Shown: piece by piece, positions 46,254 to 57,403 of the stretch
Layout of the letters: each line of letters starts with the position of its first letter
Numbering within the stretch: the stretch's first letter is position 1
NCBI GenBank assembly: GCA_014529385.2
Contig: CM043953.1
Location: forward strand, 80,792,338 to 80,856,337
Length of the DNA stretch: 64,000 nucleotides
Direction: 5' to 3'
Source: Adiantum capillus-veneris
Lineage: Eukaryota > Streptophyta > Polypodiopsida > Polypodiales > Pteridaceae
The notes under the pieces: model-generated
What the model was told of the DNA's origin: nothing
The model's input: only the letters and a program-made list of their open reading frames with translations
Database searches by the model: none
Position numbers and translations under genes: made by a program

Positions 46254-48060
46254 ACCTCCCACTTAAAGGCCAATGTGGTCGTAATGACGATTAAAGATAG
46301 TATGTATAACCGTGAAGCATGACAACTTCACCCTTGTACATTTTTTTTCACCCTACACCCAATAACTTGATGCAATGTGCAACTGCTTTGTAGCTAGGCT
46401 CTTTGTAAGAGCATCTGTTGGGTTGTCATTAATGTGGATTTTGACAAGACCCAAACACTTATCTGCCAACGTATCTTGGATGAGATCATACCTCACCTCA
46501 ATGTGTTCTGACTTGGAGTGAAACACGGGATTTGTTGCCAAAGCAATGACACTCTGACTATCACAATGCAAAGGTGGAACCTACTAAATGTCTAAATCTC
46601 CCACTAATTGTGCCAACCATATAGCTTCCTTGCTAGCATCTGATGATGCACCGTACTGAGCCTCTGTAGTGGAAGAAGATGTACAATCTTGGAGAGATGA
46701 TCTTCAAGGAATGGCTTCTCCAGCAAATATAAAAATGTAGCCAAACATAGATCTTCTATTGTTTTTTGAAACCCGCATAATCTGCATCCGTGTAACCAAC
46801 AATAGACGCATCGTTGTTACCCAAGCATAAACATGTGCTTGTTGTACCCTTCAAGTATCCGAGGATGTGTTTCACTGCTATCCAATGTTGTTTGGTAGGA
46901 TTAGCCATATATTGACTAACTACTCCCATACAAATGCAATGTCTGGCCTCGTAGCTACCATGGCATACGTAAGACTGCCTACAACTGAGGAGTATGTCAC
47001 ACTTTCCATTTATGCTCTCTTAGCATCTGATTTGGGAGAATCTTCCTTGCTAAGTTTCAAATATGACAGTAGTGGGGTACTCTCTACCTCCTCCCCCACA
47101 TATTGCAATGCTACAAGACTTTGTGGATATAGAATTCCTCAGAAAACTCAAGAATGCCCTTTTCCTATCTCTCTTGATACGCATACCAAAAAAATGATTT
47201 GCTTCACCCGAATCCTTCATAGCAAATTTTTTGTTCAACATTCACTTCATTTTGGCAATCTCCTCAATGGACTTTCTTGCTATGAGCTTGTCATCGACAT
47301 ATAAACTGAGAATGAACATAGTACCATCACTGAGTTTCTTCATATACAACCAAGAATTCTCTCAATGCTTTTTAAAACCTTGGGACTACATAAAAACGTC
47401 AGAATTTTGATACCATTGTCTTGAACCCTGCTTTAAGACATAAAGTGCTTTCTTGAGTTTTCATACAAGCTCCTCCCTTTCTAGGTTGTTCAAAACCTTC
47501 AGGCTGCTTCATGTAAACATCCTCTTCTAGATCCCCATGAAGAAAGGCTATCTTCACATCCATTTGAACATGGTCCATGTTCTCTATGACTACTAGGCCA
47601 AGCACTGTACGCAGTGAAGTCATCTTAACTACGGGTGAGAAGATTTCAATAAAATCAACTCCCTTTTGCTGCTTGAATCCCTTAGCAACCAATCGAGCCT
47701 TGTACTTAGGCCGTGGATCATCAGATGTAAATTTCTTCTTATAAACCCATTTGCAAGGTAAGGCCTGCTTGCCTTCTGGCAATTCAACTAAGTCCCATGT
47801 CTCAATCAAGTTGTACTCAAATTGAATGGCATGCTCCCACTTGACCTTGTCATCCATTTGCATGGTTCTTTGTAACCAGATGGCTCACTGCAACTAGTCA
47901 ACATGACATAGTCCAACCTTATTGAAACCGCTTAGGTGGATGCGAGGATCTAGTAGATTGTCTCAAAGCTTAACTATTGCTATTTGCCTTGTCAATTGGA
48001 GCACTGCTAGTGACCATTTTTTTCTTCTCCATCCCCTCACATGCTACGAGTACTTCTCTC
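46254..48060 (-). pseudogene. Ty1/copia remnant 2: RT and RNase H, degenerate
   Basis: From the high end: a linker with PPKRF near 47930; RT (47399-47863) with KWVYKKKFTSDD, YKARLVAKGFKQQKGVDFIEIFSPVVKM and QMDVKIAFLHGDLEEDVYMKQPEGF; a broken stretch holding YVDD (about 47300); 47050-47241 (NKKFAMKDSGEANHFFGMRI); then RNase H near 46353-46700 (SSTTEAQYGASSDASKEAIWL, CDSQSVIALATNPVFHSKSEHIEVRY, NPTDALTKSL). It belongs to a different copia lineage from remnants 1 and 3. Gag to integrase are missing. Confidence 0.85.
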
Positions 48061-48093
48061 TTGCTTAAAAAATCAAGGCTTTCATGAGAGGCT

Positions 48094-48795
48094 TGTTACA
48101 AGACTGGGCACCCTCATGTTGTATGTGGTTAGCTTCAATTGGGATAGCTGGCTTAATGGTTAATTATGTGTTGTCTATTTGATTTTACTAATAGTGAGTA
48201 CATGATGATTTGTAGATTGGAATTCTAGGAGTTGAGAAGGAGGCGTCGGAAAATAAGAATCCTATCGGTCATTTTACTTTTGCACAGTGTTTTAGATCTT
48301 TTATTAATAAGCCACTATGGCTGCTTTGTAAGTAGGACAATGAGAACTCACCCTAAGAGGGTCATGCAATAAGCAATGTGTTCCACTCATAACCAAAGTG
48401 GAACTAAGTGTAAAAGAGGGGCCTTCAATTTTTGGCACCAGCAAGTAATATCAAATATTAAATATCAAAATTTGGAGGCCTCTCTTTTACACTTAGTTCC
48501 ACTTTAGTTATGAGTGGAACACATTGCTTATTGCAAGACCCTCTTAGGATGAGTTCTGATTGTCCTACTTATAAAGCAATCATAATGGCTTATTGATAAA
48601 AGATCTAAAAGACTGTGCAAAAGTAAAATGATCGACATGATTATTATTTGCCGGTGCCTTCTTCTCAACTCCCAGAATTCAATCTACAAATCATCTTGCA
48701 ATCACTATTATTTAAATCAAATAGATAGCACATAATTAACCATTAAGCCAGCTATCCCAATTGCAGCTAACCACATACAACAGGAGGGTTCCCAA
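48094..48795. repeat. Head-to-head pair of LTR copies forming a 0.7-kb palindrome
   Basis: 48094 to about 48440 (plus) begins TGTTACAAGACTGGGCACCC. 48466-48795 is its diverged inverse. Both match the LTR at 53509-53850. The centre of about 25 bp lies around 48440-48465. It adjoins a gypsy integrase fragment that belongs with the 53509 LTR. Confidence 0.85.
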
Positions 48796-49205
48796 TCTTG
48801 TAGTGCTTTTTGGACTACTGTTTTTGAAAATCTTGAAACAACACTTGATTTTACTTCTGCATTTCATCCTGAATCTAATGGTCAAACCGAAGTTACTAAT
48901 TGCACCATCATTGACTTGTTAAAAGCTTATGTTTCTTCTCAAGCCAACAAATGGAATGATTACCTGCATATTCTACAATTTTCATATAAAAACACCACCC
49001 ACACTGCCATATGTAAATATCCGTTTGAAATTGTGTATGATCATTCTCTGTCTACTCTTGCTTCACGCCTTTCTAATGTTGTGTCTACTGTTGATTATTT
49101 TACTGCTAATTTTCATGATGTTTATGCAAGTTTGCATGAACTGAGGCTTTCTAATCAGCAAGCAAAGAAAATCGAGCGAAGCCAATTTCCGAGCAAATAT
49201 GAGCA
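48796..49205 (+). pseudogene. Ty3/gypsy integrase core fragment
   Basis: Reads GSQSCSAFWTTVFENLETTLDFTSAFHPESNGQTEVTN, then LLKAYVSSQANKWNDYLHILQFSYKNTTH and PFEIVYDH: the second half of a gypsy integrase core, with the HPxxNGQTE motif (Glu catalytic-type). It ends near KIERSQF at about 49185. Its C-terminal continuation is at 53055-53457, 3.8 kb away. Confidence 0.85.
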
Positions 49206-51204
49206 ACACCCTTGACTAATTCATGAGAGCACAAGGTATATGAAGAAACGTGTGGTTGTCCTCCTCCAATATCTCCATAGCATTCACTAATATTGTTCTA
49301 GATCTTCGAACACTTTTACCCGGCACCAGACCTTTAAATAAGTCACCACTTCCAATATCTCCTCATCAGTCACTAATATTGGTCTAGATCTTCGAACATG
49401 ATCAAGATCATAAACATGCTCTCCTATATTATTTTTTCTACGCTCAAGCTTAACATGATCTTCGTCATCAATGTCAAATGATTCTTAATAGTGTCAAATT
49501 TGATCTCATGCACGTGACTATGAAGGTAGTCGCCTTCTAGCCAAGAGTAAGAAAAGAAAAGCATCACGATCACTAGATGTAGACCGCTAGGTTGGCGCGG
49601 GAGGAATGAATGGGGTTGGAGAGGGTGTTGGTGAAAAGCGAGAGGATAGTGATGGTGCCGCAAATGTTTCGAAGGAGGTGGAAGAGGTTAGCAAGGGAGG
49701 TGGAGATATTGGATCAGAGGTTACATAGGACGTGGAGTTGGAGATGGTGTTAGAAAGGCTACCAAGTAGGAGGTTGAGGTGGCACACACTATCCATCTAT
49801 TCTCGGTGGCTAGAACTCAACATCTACGGTCCGTAGCGTTGCTCTTGTAGCTGTACCATGGGAAAATAGAGCAGCTATTTTAGCAATATGGGAAAATGAG
49901 GAAAGGGCCACTTGCAAGTTGGCAGGCTCCATGGCCATGGATTACCTCAACTTGTGAGTATTTATCGAAGCTACTGCAGGAAAACTTACATTACATGTTA
50001 AAGATCAACGAGCATTGCCGGTTTTGATTAATAATCTCACCTTTTTCTTTAAAAGCCTTGGCTTTGGTTCAATATTAGGGAGCTTAACATCATGGCAGCC
50101 AGCTAGTAGCCGGGGTCTCGAGTCACCCATAAGAGGTTACATTTGGTTGACCAAAAATCCAGTCAATGCGTACTAGAGTCGAACCCTGCATCGATGCTGC
50201 AGCAGAACGCACCTACTTGCTTGCAAAGTGCGAGGATATGATCATAGCTTTAAGCCGTATGGCTCAGCCGGTCACCTCTACCGACACGGGGCAACCACCC
50301 CTATTAGCTTTGTGACTAATTGTAATAGTACAGCTGACAGAGCAGTGCGTCAGCCTGTTAGCGAAAGCAATTACATAGTTATTCGCTCCTCCAAATGTAC
50401 AGATACCTTTCTGTTTGGTGTGCACGTCGATGGGGTGGCTATTGTTGTGCCTTTTGAAATTCCAACCAACTGCAAAATCCGCTTCTACAATATTACCTAC
50501 TTCCATAAGTACTATTGCATGGGAGCTCGAAGCGATCTCTGGATCAGAAATTGGCAAGCATAAGAGGAGGTGGAGTCGTGAGGTGATAGCAGAGCGCGAG
50601 GGGCTACACATCAATGGCCACATCAAGAGAGGAAGGCTTGGCCGAGGTTGAGGATCAGTCTACCTGCAAAAGCGCAGGCTTTCGTCTGCTATATCATCTT
50701 GCTACTGATTAAAGCTTGGAAGTTGGAAGCTTGACATACCCTTTGAATGCCCCGCATCATGCTCGTCAAACGACCTTATGAGCAATGCAAGTATGCTCTA
50801 TCCGTATTCTCCGAGGGGAAAAAAAATTAGAGGGAGAGAGGATCAAAGTTGAAGAAGGAGAGCTTGGGATAATGGCCTGTGGGGAAGCATTCAGTTGGTG
50901 AAGAATGTTAAGGATCTAGAGAGCATGTGATTCAAAAGAAGGGGAGAGAGAGAGAGAGAGAGAGGAGAAGGCTTCAAGAAGCTGCCTAGGAGAAAGAGCG
51001 CATGAAGAAGCTAGGAAGGAAGCTCTTGGGTGGGGATCTACTTGTGCTCATATGCCGTGGAATAGCAAGCCTGCAGCTTTGCTAATTTTCAAGCTCTTGT
51101 GCTTCTTCAAGCTGAATACTCTCTTGCGCTTCTCAAGTTCTCTACTTTTTTAGTCGGAAAGGTGGAAGAAGTAGTTGCTTTCCAGCTGCCTGGTTTCACC
51201 GCCA

Positions 51205-51782
51205 CCGGTTTGATCCCTAGCCAACACGTTGTGCCACCGCCACCATCCTCCAGCCACAAGGTTTCGCCTCAAGCCGCCTCTGTCTCAGCTCGTCCAGCTC
51301 TTGCGGAAGTTGTCGAAACCAGTCTGCGCCGGCGCGGACAGGTTCCAGCAACATTTATAAACAATGCTAATTGAGTCTCAACAGACAATACCGCTGGTTG
51401 CTGATCTCTAGCCGCCACGTTTTGCCACCGCCACCATCCTCCAGCCACTCGGTTTCGTCGCAAGCCGCTAGAATTAGCCTCTTTCTCATCTCGACGAGCT
51501 CTTGTGGAAGCTGTCGAAACCAGTCCGCGCTGGCGCGGACTGGTTCAAGCAAAGTTTATAAACAATACTATAGAGTAAAAAACGTCACCCCACCCAATAG
51601 ATACCCCGACACAGCCTCCGCTGCGGCCATGCGGCGTCCTCTTCATGACTTGCCATCGCGCAGAGATGCCTCGCCTCATTCGAGATGAGAAAGAGAGAGA
51701 GGTATCTCCTTTCCTTGCTACATCCAACATGGGTGTATTGCACAATAACAATAGGAGGGACAACTGTAAAGAATATGCACTT

Positions 51783-51828
<46 letters not shown>

Positions 51829-52240
51829 AGAAAGAGAATCTCGATAGATTATACATGTTATTTTGCACAATCTCATACGAGTTCGTTGAATTTTTTTTAA
51901 CAAATCATTTTTTGCCCTAAAGTTTACCTCCGTCTCAGCTCAACTTGTAAGCTGTCGAAACTAGTCCACGCTGACGCGGATAGGTTAGAGCACCGTCTGC
52001 AAAGTGCAATCGTATGTGGCCTAGGGATAACCCGGCTAGGGGCCAAGGCATAGAGAGGAATGCCAAACATTTTGAGCCCGTTGTAAGCTGTCAAAACTAG
52101 TCCGTGCCGGTGAAGACATGTTAGAGTAGCGTCTGCAACTCTAACCTTGCATGTGGCACCCGACTAGGGCCCATAGCATAGAGAGGAATGCCAAACATAG
52201 AGAGTAGCGTCTGCAAATTATAATCATGCATGTGGCACCT
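51205..52240. repeat. GC-rich tandem and dispersed repeats
   Basis: A unit of about 180 bp (CCACCATCCTCCAGCCAC ... GTCGAAACCAGTC-GCGC-GGCGCGGAC-GGTT) occurs at about 51205-51370 and 51385-51560. Shorter versions lie near 51930-52000 and 52083-52140. A second unit of about 130 bp (GCATAGAGAGGAATGCCAAACA) is at 52048 and 52178, associated with CGTCTGCAA at three places. Confidence 0.75.
51786..51827. repeat. (AG)n microsatellite
   Basis: About 20 AG units, uninterrupted. Confidence 0.95.
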
Positions 52241-52284
52241 GGCTAGGGACCATAGAGCCTTTTGACAGTTTGTGCGTGCATACA

Positions 52285-52337
52285 TGTGTGTATATGTGTG
52301 TGTGCGTGTGTGTGTGTGTGTGTGTATATATGTGTGT

Positions 52338-52404
<67 letters not shown>
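52285..52404. repeat. (TG)n and (AG)n compound microsatellite
   Basis: A TG tract with TATA and GAG interruptions to 52384, then AG to 52404. Same TG-then-AG order as at 36685-36834. Confidence 0.95.
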
Positions 52405-53054
52405 CAACTTTTGCTCTTGCAACTTTCAGAGCTGAAGCAATCAGCATCTAGCACCCCCATTGGACTCTGTGGTGTTGATGACTTCCACAATGCGACTTTG
52501 TGAGCAAGCGGAGACCAAAAGGGATGTTGTCCTCGCAGCATCTCATCCATGAGGTGTGTCCACTCCATCGCCTCTCTCTGGCACAATAAGTGAAGCATTT
52601 GGTGAAGACTGACCTGAATTTTCAACAAAAAATAAGAAGAGACAACAATTTCAAGTTTGGCGGTTGAGGTTTGAGGAAACACAGAGAAAAACATGAGGAC
52701 TTGATCCATCAATATCTAGAGAGCACATTCACTAGACAATCATCTTCATACCCATACAAAAGAAAGAAAAGGGATACTTGGTGACCATGAAAACCTTTTG
52801 GAACAAAAAACATGTCCTTAGTATTGCAAACATCTCAATTTAGTTAAACACATGAATGTGAGACCACCGTGCTCCTATATATGGCTACCTAATCAAACAC
52901 TTTTGAAAATCTCTCTAGTTCACAAAAACTTTGTGGAGGGACTTGCTCGTTCTTTTTGTCGCTCGAAAAATCTCGCTCGCCATCTGGTAAGACTCGCATG
53001 AACTTTACACTAAGCATGCTAACAAGCACCGCAAGGAACACTAGTTTACGGATG

Positions 53055-53457
53055 GTGATTATGTTATGCTTCACATAAAAAAACGAAGGATCAAAAGTGT
53101 TGATACTAATGTTTTTGTTAAACTTGGTCCTCATTTGTACGGTCCATTCAAAATTTAAGTTGTGATCAATGATGTTTCATTTTGTTTAGACTTACCTTCA
53201 CATTGGCACATTCACAATGCATTCCACATTAGTCTTTTAAGACCTTTCAGAGGACCCCTTGTGGATCAAGAAGAACAACTCATCCATGCACAAATAGCTG
53301 ATCATGAGACCACCATTACATGCACTGGCATGGTTTATAACCGCTATCTTTTGACCTTCAAAGGACACCCTAGAGAGGATGACAAATGGATGTCTGAATT
53401 TTTTTCCAACAACGTCCCATACCTTCTCCACACTTTCCATAACTCATGGTCCATTTG
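53055..53457 (+). pseudogene. Ty3/gypsy integrase C-terminus with chromodomain-like end
   Basis: GDYVMLHIKKRR, then GPHLYGPFKI (GPY/F motif), a stop at about 53158, then VINDVSFCLDLPSHWHIHNAFHISLLRPF. It ends with YLLTFKGHPREDDKWMSE, which resembles the core of a chromodomain (Y-LV-W-G....WE). It continues the 48796-49205 fragment and is followed by its polypurine tract and LTR. Chromodomain assignment is by pattern only. Confidence 0.8.
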
Positions 53458-53508
53458 ATTCTTTAGTGAGCAATTGAGGAAAGTTGCTATCCTCCCTGGT
53501 GGGAGGGA

Positions 53509-53850
53509 TGTTACGAGACCGCACACCCTCTTGTTGTATATGGTTAACTACAATTGGAATAGTTGGCTTAATGACTGTTTATGTGATTTCTATTTGATTT
53601 TACTATTAGTGAGTATATGATGATTTGTAGATTAAAATTCTTGAAGTTGAGAAGGAGGCGTGCACAGTGTTTTAGTTCTTTTATCAATAAGCCACTATGG
53701 CTTCTTTGTAAGTAGGACAATGAGAACTCACCCTAAGAGGGTCATGCAATAAGCAATGTGTTCCACTCATAACTAAAGTGGAACTAAGTGTAAAAGAGGG
53801 GCCTCTAATTTTTTGGCACCAACAAGTTATATCAAATATTAAATACCAAA
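53509..53850 (+). repeat. 3' LTR of the split chromovirus-like element
   Basis: Begins TGTTACGAGACCGCAC immediately after the purine tract GGTGGGAGGGA, about 50 bp beyond the integrase stop. Homologous to both arms at 48094-48795. The right end is ambiguous (near AAATACCA). Confidence 0.78.
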
Positions 53851-53859
53851 CTCCACAAG

Positions 53860-55055
53860 AGGTGCAGTGGATTTTGGGGCTGAAATCTTTAGGCAAATTG
53901 AATATCTCCCCTCATGTTGCATACATAAATGAGGCATCCAGCAACAATTTGGTAAAGAGTGACACCTGCAAGATCACCAACATCATGAAGACTCAATTTC
54001 AAACCTGTTTCCATGGGAGTGGCAATAGGTTTGCAGTCCTCAAGTCCAAACTTACATAGCAATGTCTCTATGTAACTATTCTGACACAAGGCAATACCAC
54101 CATTATACTGCTTAAACTGTATACCCAAGTAATGATGCAATAGTCCCAAATATTTCATCTTGAAAGTAGCATTCAAATCAGCCTTAAAGTTGGCAATATG
54201 TTTCTCATTTCGTCTAGTGATTAGCAAATCATCCACATAGAGAACCACAATGAGAAGTACATCCCCCTCACACTTTACATACAATGTGCTTTTTGTTGGA
54301 GTGTTACGAAAGGCTTGTTTGACCAAATGAGTGTCAACCTTCTAATACCAAGCACGAGGAGATTGCTTCAACAGTTCCTCAATATCATGTAAGATAGACA
54401 CAACCATCACAATCTGATGCATAAGATGCACGGCAAGAGCGTGAACGAGGGAGACTAGGCAAAGGTGCTTCCAATTTACTGTCGCCCAATGTATGCACCA
54501 GCCATTTTGGCATACCTCTAGCCTACTCATTTTCAGTCCTTTCCTCATCAAGTACATCATGTACATCTGCATCAATAATAAGTTGATCTGCAACATTTTT
54601 AGAAACCCCCATAGGTTGTACATTTTCTTCATTGGAATTTACATTCGAACTTCCACCGCTGAAAAGAGGCAACAAGTGTCATAAATGTCTTGTGAGCTTA
54701 CATTACTGTCTCTAGTACATGACAACAAGGATTGAACAAAATCTTCCACAAACACAACATCCCCGAAACCAGAATACGCTTTGTTTGCGAATGATACAAC
54801 CTGTAACCTTTGCTTTCAACACTATAACCAACAAAAATACATTTGACAACCTTATCATATAATTTCCTGTGATGTGTTTGTGGCACCAAAGCCTATGCCA
54901 AACAACTGAAAACACGCATGTCCTCAATAGAAGGCTTTCTATCATGCCATGCTTCATATGGAGTCATAGATTGCAAAGCTTTTGTAGGACACCTGTTTAG
55001 TACATAGGTGGCACACATGATGTCTTCAAGCCAAAACAAATGCGGCAAAGCTTGA
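53860..55055 (-). pseudogene. Ty1/copia remnant 3 (integrase C-terminus and RT, internal deletion)
   Basis: Same family as remnant 1, opposite strand. High to low: FWLEDIMCATYVLNRCPTKALQS, YEAWHDRKPSIEDMRVF, KCIFVGYSVESKGYRLYH (54698-54957); a linker; then SILHDIEEL joined directly to LKQSPRAWY, missing about 430 bp that remnant 1 has (about 42745-43190). RT resumes at 53889-54326 with VKCEGDVLLIVVLYVDDLLI and IATPMETGLKLSLHD. Ends are truncated on both sides: at 55055 it abuts a gypsy RT. Confidence 0.85.
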
Positions 55056-56191
55056 ATTTAGACCATATTCACTTCCTCCAACCTAGATAGAATCTTATCA
55101 CAATCATTTATGTAATTTACCACAAACCTGCGACATCCCTTGAGATCCAAAGCTTCATCTTTGTCACTTTATTCACATCCTTTGATATGCAAATCATCAA
55201 TGAAAGGCATTGTGATTTGAGGAATAAAGTCACGTAAGACCTTATTCATCCCATTCATCATATGTGCAACCGAGTTGGTTGCTCCCTATGGCAAGGTACA
55301 CATCCTTACCAAACCCAAAGGTGTCCTCATGGTTGTCAAGTCTCTGCTTTTGATTGCAAGCTGAAATTGATCATACCTTCAGTAGAGATCCCCCATCGAG
55401 TAGATTGCCCTCCCTGCAAACGCCTCTGCAAACTCATCCACAATTGGACCTGTACCTACATTTCTAATTGTCATCTTGTTCACTGGTTGCATATCTTGGA
55501 TGAGCGTAGAGCACCATTCTTCTTTGGAACTGTAAACCACCTATTTGAGTATGGAGCACAAGAAGGCTCCAAAATTCCCATTTTGATCTTCTCATTCAAT
55601 AGCTCTACTGACTTGGGCAAATGAGCCTTTGGAACCGGAGTAGGCCGCAGATTCCAAGACACATGAGGTATTGTAAAAGGTACCATAGGAGCTACAATAG
55701 GAGGATCAACACATCCAATCTCATGTGGCTCAAATGCAAAAGCCTTACCATGCTTTGAAAGCATTTCTTTAAAGCACTTTGTCTCCTCCTGTGTTAGAAA
55801 CTCCTCGCAACCAATCTGCAACTCTTGAAAAGACTCCTTCGTGAAGGTGTGCCCAATCTTTTTAGGATTCCTCAAACTTGGCTGCAAAGCAGCCTGCTCA
55901 ATATTTTCCCTGTTGTTGTGGTAAGGGTGAAGCTACTGGTTTCACCTTCTTTGATACACTCTTGTATTTAGTTTCAACATGGACTTCTAGGCCAATTGTT
56001 TGCTTAAAACATTGGTTTTGTTTAAAGGCTTCTATGACTTGATACATTTCCATAGAGCATACTTCCACAACTTCATTTTCAAGATTCAAACTAAACTCCA
56101 TTATAGCATCAAGCTTAGGGTGAAAGCATAGAATGGTGTCTAAATACTTGGTGTCCATGGACACCAAGTATGATGCTATGGATGGCACCAT
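55056..56191 (-). pseudogene. Ty3/gypsy RT fragment of a third lineage
   Basis: 55480-55887 carries LTQEETKCFKEMLSKHGKAFAFEPHEIGCVDPP and LLNEKIKMGILEPSCAPYSNRWFTVPKKNGALR, the gypsy RT N-terminal half. 55060-55480 continues with decayed RT, including MPFIDDLHIKGC (FIDD in place of YxDD) and RRFVVNYINDCDKILSRLEEV. 55898-56191 (SMDTKYLDTILCFHPKLDAIMEF) is the preceding linker. Motif style differs from the big minus-strand family and from the chromovirus-like fragments. Confidence 0.8.
56145..56170. repeat. Perfect 26-bp palindrome
   Basis: TACTTGGTGTCCA followed directly by its exact reverse complement. It lies inside the linker of the gypsy RT fragment. Confidence 0.95.
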
Positions 56192-56313
56192 AGCTGGGCT
56201 TTTAAGTCAATAATTTTTAAAAGAATATAGGTAAGATAACTGACTTCACGACTCCACTACTCGGATTGAAAGACATGGAGCGGTTAGCACACGTGGACCT
56301 CTCCCTCTCTCTC

Positions 56314-56318
<5 letters not shown>

Positions 56319-56355
<37 letters not shown>

Positions 56356-56413
56356 ATGGCCTCCAATGCCCATCTCCATCTCTCTCTCTCTCTCCTACTC
56401 TCCTGTTCAGAAT
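56319..56413 (+). other. (CT)n tracts and candidate 3' splice site before the DDE-type gene
   Basis: (CT)n from about 56319 to 56354 and again 56377-56402, ending CTCTCCTGTTCAG/AAT at 56410. This fits a polypyrimidine tract and acceptor two codons before the chosen ATG (56414), so a 5' non-coding exon may lie to the left. The same frame is also open from an ATG at 56366, which would encode SISLSLSYS from the microsatellite and looks less natural. Confidence 0.5.
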
Positions 56414-57403
56414 ATGGATGATGGAGACTCCCTTCCTCTTGCTTTGGTTCCAGCTCATACCTCCTCACAAGAAGCAATGGAGCTTCTTGAACTCAACAAT
56501 GCAACACAAATGGATTTCAGTTTACTATTACAATCAGGAAGTTTTGTACGACTTCATTCATTTCAAACTACTGCAGACTGTTCCAGGATGGTGGAAGACG
56601 GATTTTATGATGAGGCACATGGAATAGACACCATTCATACGCAGGTGCACTCCAAGCAAAAGGCTTGTCTTAATGAGGATGAAATTATTGCAGTGAGGAA
56701 GTATGAAGCACAGGCTAAACGTGAGTACATAAAGCAATGTCGTGCAAGAAAGCAAGTACAGCCAAGCGTCAACATTGGAGCGGAAGATTGTCATAGGGAG
56801 GACGTCGATGTACACACAAAGGAAGACAAGAAGCAACATACTATTCAGAATATTGTTCAGTACATTGTGAGAGAGTTGCATAGTTACGGGAAAGAAGATA
56901 AGAATGCAATTCTTCAAGGTGTTTTCAATGATAATAGAGTCTTGCCATTCTGTGAAGATTTGTATCTTCCTGCAAATGGCCTTATTTCTGCACTCAAGGT
57001 CTCCTTATAGGAATTAAAGATTCCAAAATCAGCTGGTGACGATATGTTTTTAAAACGAAGCACATTCAACATGCTGGTGAATGGATTACTGCATGATAAT
57101 GGGAGCCAAGGTAGAGGTGTTACTCTACATAAAGTGGCAAAGCTATTAAATGTTCATCCAAGGAATTTATATTCAGCTTTGGGTAGACTTGACAGCGATC
57201 CTATGTCAAGTACGTTGAGGTTCGACTTATGCAAAAGGAAGTCTGGAAATGCTGGGTCCTTATCGGAGGAATTGAAGCAGACAATTATTACATTTTGGAT
57301 AGAGCATAGTAGGGTGTCTCCAAACAAGAAAGATATTTGTCGGAAACGATTGGGCAGAAAACATTATCAAGAGCATCCCATACACTTACTTGATGAATCT
57401 CAG

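Larger units (their letters stand above)
49206..53050. other. Gene-free insertion-like stretch separating two integrase halves
   Basis: No recognisable domains. A 111-codon frame at 50228-50563 has no detected family and an equally long antisense frame, so I do not support it as a gene. Contents: a short direct repeat at 49266 and 49351 (ccaatatctcc...tctagatcttcgaaca); a GA-rich region 49590-49760; (GA)n at 50946-50964; GC-rich repeats 51200-52240; microsatellites at 51786-51827 and 52285-52404. Base composition is visibly richer in GC than the flanking retrotransposons. Confidence 0.55.

Noticed and set aside
50228-50563. 111-codon frame with no recognised domain
   Set aside because: A longer antisense frame overlaps it, no homologous motif is visible, and the region is repeat-rich and gene-free otherwise.
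57000-57012. A 12-nt GT...AG segment around the first in-frame stop as a mini-intron
   Set aside because: Far below any known spliceosomal intron length. A point mutation or sequence error is simpler.
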